Part shown: positions 61,320 to 64,000 of the stretch, piece after piece
Position numbering within the stretch: position 1 is the first letter of the stretch
Layout: each line of letters starts with the position of its first letter
Source: Vanilla planifolia
Lineage: Eukaryota; Streptophyta; Magnoliopsida; Asparagales; Orchidaceae
Length of the DNA: 64,000 nt
Assembly: GCA_023846275.1 (NCBI GenBank)
Contig: CM043870.1
Location: forward strand, 18,291,057 to 18,355,056
Direction: 5' to 3'
Notes under the pieces: model-generated
What the model was told of the DNA's origin: nothing
Seen by the model: only the letters and a program-made list of their open reading frames with translations
Database searches by the model: none
Translations under genes and position numbers: made by a program

Positions 61320-61765
61320 TTTGGATGATCATAGGTAATTGTAGTTACAACAATAAAATATCTCTTATGGCTATTAAACAAACAAGAGCTTCTTTCTTAT
61401 AACATCCAAACCCTTAATCTATGTCATGGATAGATAAAACCTATATCCTATTAAGCGATGATGTTATGTTTATTAAAATTAGGTTGGTATAATGATGAGA
61501 TTTTTTTTGATGTCATACCTATGCAAGTAGATCATCTTATTTTTAGAAGATCATGATTTATTGATAAGAATGTGACTTTGAATGGTAACATAAATATGTG
61601 TTCTTTTGTTTATGAAGGAAAGATGATCACATTACATTATGTACTATTTGATGAGAGACCCCAATCACTTGAGCTTAACAAATCTATTGAAACTTTTAAC
61701 CCCATTGATAAAAAAAGGAAAAACAAGGAATTTAATCTTGAATACACTATCAAAAGTTAGTAAGA
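61320..61765 (+). pseudogene. Ty3/gypsy protease-region relic
   Basis: Plus-strand frames read 'SMSWIDKTYILLSDDVMFIK' near 61421-61480, then 'DEIFFDVIPMQVDHLIF' near 61496-61548. This fits the plant gypsy region after the D-S-G aspartic protease site (Y-x-L-x-W-L-x-x, then D-x-V-x-C-D-V-V-P-M-x-x-x-H-L-L-L-G-R-P-W). An open frame at 61572-61760 (62 codons) continues it with 'NGNINMCSFVYEGKMITL', the expected N-x-Y-S-F-x-x-x-x-K-x-x-x-L stretch. The protease site itself, near 61330-61360, is too decayed to read with confidence. The rest of pol is not seen downstream. Confidence 0.7.
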
Positions 61766-62839
61766 CTCTTTGTTAAGGAGACATAGTTTGGTTTCTTACA
61801 ATTAAGAAGTTAGCCACCACCTTAGTAGACCCAGAATTTATTCTATAGGTTAATGGTAATAAGTCAATATCTTTTATTTACCTTATTCTCTTACTAGTGG
61901 ACATTAAAATTTCTATCTCAACTAAGATTTCTTTATTACTTACATTAATATCTAAAAAAGTAAATGAAGTAACAAAATATACAAGATTCAAGCAAATGTT
62001 GAAAGAATGGTTTGGAAATTTTATAAAAGAGATAATGCTATAATTAAAGTTATTTTAGAATAGATTTTTCTCATATCTTAGAAGAAATTATGAGTGCATA
62101 AAGTTAGACATTTTAAGAACATTCAAAAACATGCAATTAATGCATATATGTTTGATTTATTACAAGAGTATGAGATTAAGATAACCTTTTATTTGAGCCT
62201 GATTCTCCTTTGTCGAGTGAATTTGTTCTTACCACTACATTAGACTTGAGTGTAAGAATAATGTGAATAAAATTTTAGATCAAAATATAATTCTAACCAA
62301 AGATTGTAAACTTGAGGAAGTTTTACTTTGTTAGCCAATCAAGAACTCCTTGCTTACTTATGATGACCTACAGCATATTACGTCACACCTATTAGAATAG
62401 TTCTATACCAATCACCCTAATGCCATTGAGCTAAGGTCTCTCCACCTGGGGAGGATGATACAAGCATCTAAAATTAAGTCATAAGCACATATTCCTTGAC
62501 ATTACATTTCTTTCACAAGTCTATAAGTGCAAACTTTGATTCAAAGTTGCTTAAAAATGCTTAAAATTAAATTTCTTACTGAGTTGACCAACTATCACAT
62601 TTCACCATATCCATCACCATCAGTACTTACTGCCACTTACCCACTTGACTCGTGCATCTACAATATCCTAATTGACTTGAGAACATTTTTTTACCAACAC
62701 TCGACAAGTTTTGACCAATTACCCTTAACATCCCACTGAGACCTACAACAACCAACTAGTCCTATCCATTACGTTCTACATGACCCATGCCTACCAAAAA
62801 ATTAGATCGACATCCCTACCATGTTGCTCGCCTAACCAT
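61766..62839 (+). other. Remainder of the gypsy interior; polyprotein end possible
   Basis: I could not find reverse transcriptase, RNase H or an integrase core here. Around 62433-62470 the plus strand reads 'KVSPPGEDDTSI', which resembles the acidic tail that closes some plant gypsy polyproteins, so a large internal deletion is likely. From about 62370 to 62870 the base composition is clearly richer in C than anywhere else in the last 12 kb. Confidence 0.4.
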
Positions 62840-63730
62840 TACGCCACCCACCATTTTATCGCTCATCATACCATGTCCCAAAATGCATAGCTAGTTTTGG
62901 AACTATTTATTCCATTAATTTGTTTATCTTTTTATCTTTTTATAATGTTTTTAAAAAAGATACAAAAGAATATTTAAGATGTCAATAAATAGGAATGTTG
63001 AAGAGATTGTAGTGAATGGAAAATTAAGAAATAATTTTATTTTGTTTGTGTGTTTTAAATTTAGTGAACAAAGTGTGTGTTCTACTAGTTAGAGAAATTC
63101 CAACTTTATTTGTGAGAGATAATGATCTAAGGTATGAAATTTTCTACCATGTGAGCCAGTAACCAAATTACTTGTGAGAGACATGGATCGAAAGTGATAG
63201 ACCTTCCAGCAAAAGAGTCGATAACTAAACAAATTAGTGCCTTCGCCAATACCCCAAAGCATCACTACGTCACCCTTTTACAACTTTGGTGCTCCAAATG
63301 CTTATGTCTAAAGAACTACAATACATCATAACCAAAAAGATACACCCTTTCAATAACTTTTTTTCTAATAGTAATCTATAGTTAGGGTCATTTTTTATTA
63401 TTCAAGTACTCCACATAGAGTTTATCATAAATTCTTTATTTTATGTGTGTGAATTTAAGTATGAAAACTTATTTTGTAGGATTTTTGTTAATGCTTAAGG
63501 TGTTACTATTTATTCAACTTAATAATTCACATAATTTTGGAATGCTAATATCTAAATAGTTTTAAAATAACACACATGTTACTTAACTTAAAATTAAAAT
63601 ATAATATCTTTTCATATTTTTTAATAATCAATTGAACATCTTCAGTATTGTAGGCTTTAATTTAGGCCCTCGTAGGAGTCTAAGTTTATCTTACAACAAT
63701 AATATAAAATACATATGATAACTGTATGAT
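62840..63730 (+). repeat. 3' LTR of the Ty3/gypsy element
   Basis: This is the partner of the 5' LTR at 58570-59330, with the same anchors in the same order. It carries an extra stretch of higher GC near 63230-63330 that the 5' LTR lacks, so the two have also changed by indels. Its right end is uncertain by about 30 bases. Confidence 0.8.
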
Positions 63731-64000
63731 TGAATTATATGTTGTAATTTCTTTTTAAATTATTTTGCTAAAAAAATGTGCATAAAAATATCTTGCTTTT
63801 TTTATTAAAAACTCAAAAGGTATTTTTAATAGTTCTCATATTTCTTTATTAATAAATTTAAAATAATTAGCCATCTTAATCTTTCAATTAACATAAGAGT
63901 TGTCACAAAAAGTCTGGTGGTCTGTTGGAGGATGCACCATTACCTTGAATTACTAAAACATTAAATCAATTTTGGATCAACTAGACAATGTTTTCTTACT
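63731..64000. other. Sequence after the gypsy element
   Basis: I see nothing to annotate in these last 270 bases. Confidence 0.5.

Larger units (their letters stand above)
58570..63730 (+). mobile_element. Old Ty3/gypsy LTR retrotransposon with both LTRs
   Basis: Two diverged direct repeats (about 58570-59330 and 62840-63730) flank 3.5 kb that contains, in order, a primer-binding site, a spacer with a 220 bp tandem duplication, gag, the protease region and a short GC-richer tail. The reverse transcriptase, RNase H and integrase were not found, so most of pol is deleted or unreadable. The element is dead, with stops in every domain. LTR divergence by eye is large, so the insertion is ancient. 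Exact LTR ends and a target-site duplication could not be fixed. Confidence 0.8.

Overview
The window looks like non-genic nuclear DNA from a large, extremely AT-rich plant genome. I see no intact protein-coding gene, rRNA, tRNA, CRISPR array or prokaryotic signal. Every recognisable reading frame is a decayed transposable element. The one exception is a gene-like set of exons on the minus strand at 50.9-51.8 kb whose family I do not recognise. The evidence for a plant is the element types: a Ty3/gypsy element with an initiator-Met-type primer-binding site, a Copia relic with plant-type gag and GAG-pre-integrase motifs, and L1-type LINEs with a DUF4283-like ORF1. The very low GC, old broken elements and lack of genes would suit a large gymnosperm-like genome (Welwitschia is known for low GC), but that is inference.

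Layout. The largest structure is an old repeat in three parts, called here a, b and c. Unit A has a (1-355), a 6.2 kb unrelated stretch, b (6603-8990) and c (9040-16890). Unit B has b (32615-35290), a 1.85 kb stretch absent from unit A, c (37137-43700), then another a (43701-44058) and a third b (44066-about 46540). The order is always a-b-c. Unit B therefore reads either as an LTR-type element, with a+b as the roughly 2.7 kb terminal repeat and c as the interior, or as a tandem array with a unit of about 10.7 kb. I found no convincing protein in a, b or c.

Between the units (16.9-32.6 kb) lie relics of other elements: a Ty3/gypsy integrase C-terminal piece (20310-20860, minus), a doubtful Copia gag (24420-24960, plus), an L1-type LINE cut off inside its endonuclease (28770-30560, plus), and directly against it a Copia gag-protease-integrase relic (30570-32615, minus) that stops at the start of the second b.

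After the third b comes a second LINE on the minus strand (46600-49870) with ORF1, endonuclease and reverse transcriptase in order but no region beyond the reverse transcriptase. Next are two unrecognised coding-like stretches on the minus strand (50010-50780 and 50902-51792), the latter with good splice-site contexts. A very AT-rich desert follows (51.9-58.6 kb) with a 113 bp (AT)n tract. The last 5 kb is an old Ty3/gypsy element on the plus strand with two diverged LTRs, a primer-binding site, gag, a protease-region relic and a nearly perfect 2 x 220 bp tandem duplication.

Many lesions in these relics are tryptophan codons turned into TGA or TAG and glutamine codons turned into TAG. That is what long-term deamination of methylated cytosine would leave. 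All domain calls were made by eye from translated fragments. Element boundaries are approximate, usually within tens of bases and sometimes 100 or more.
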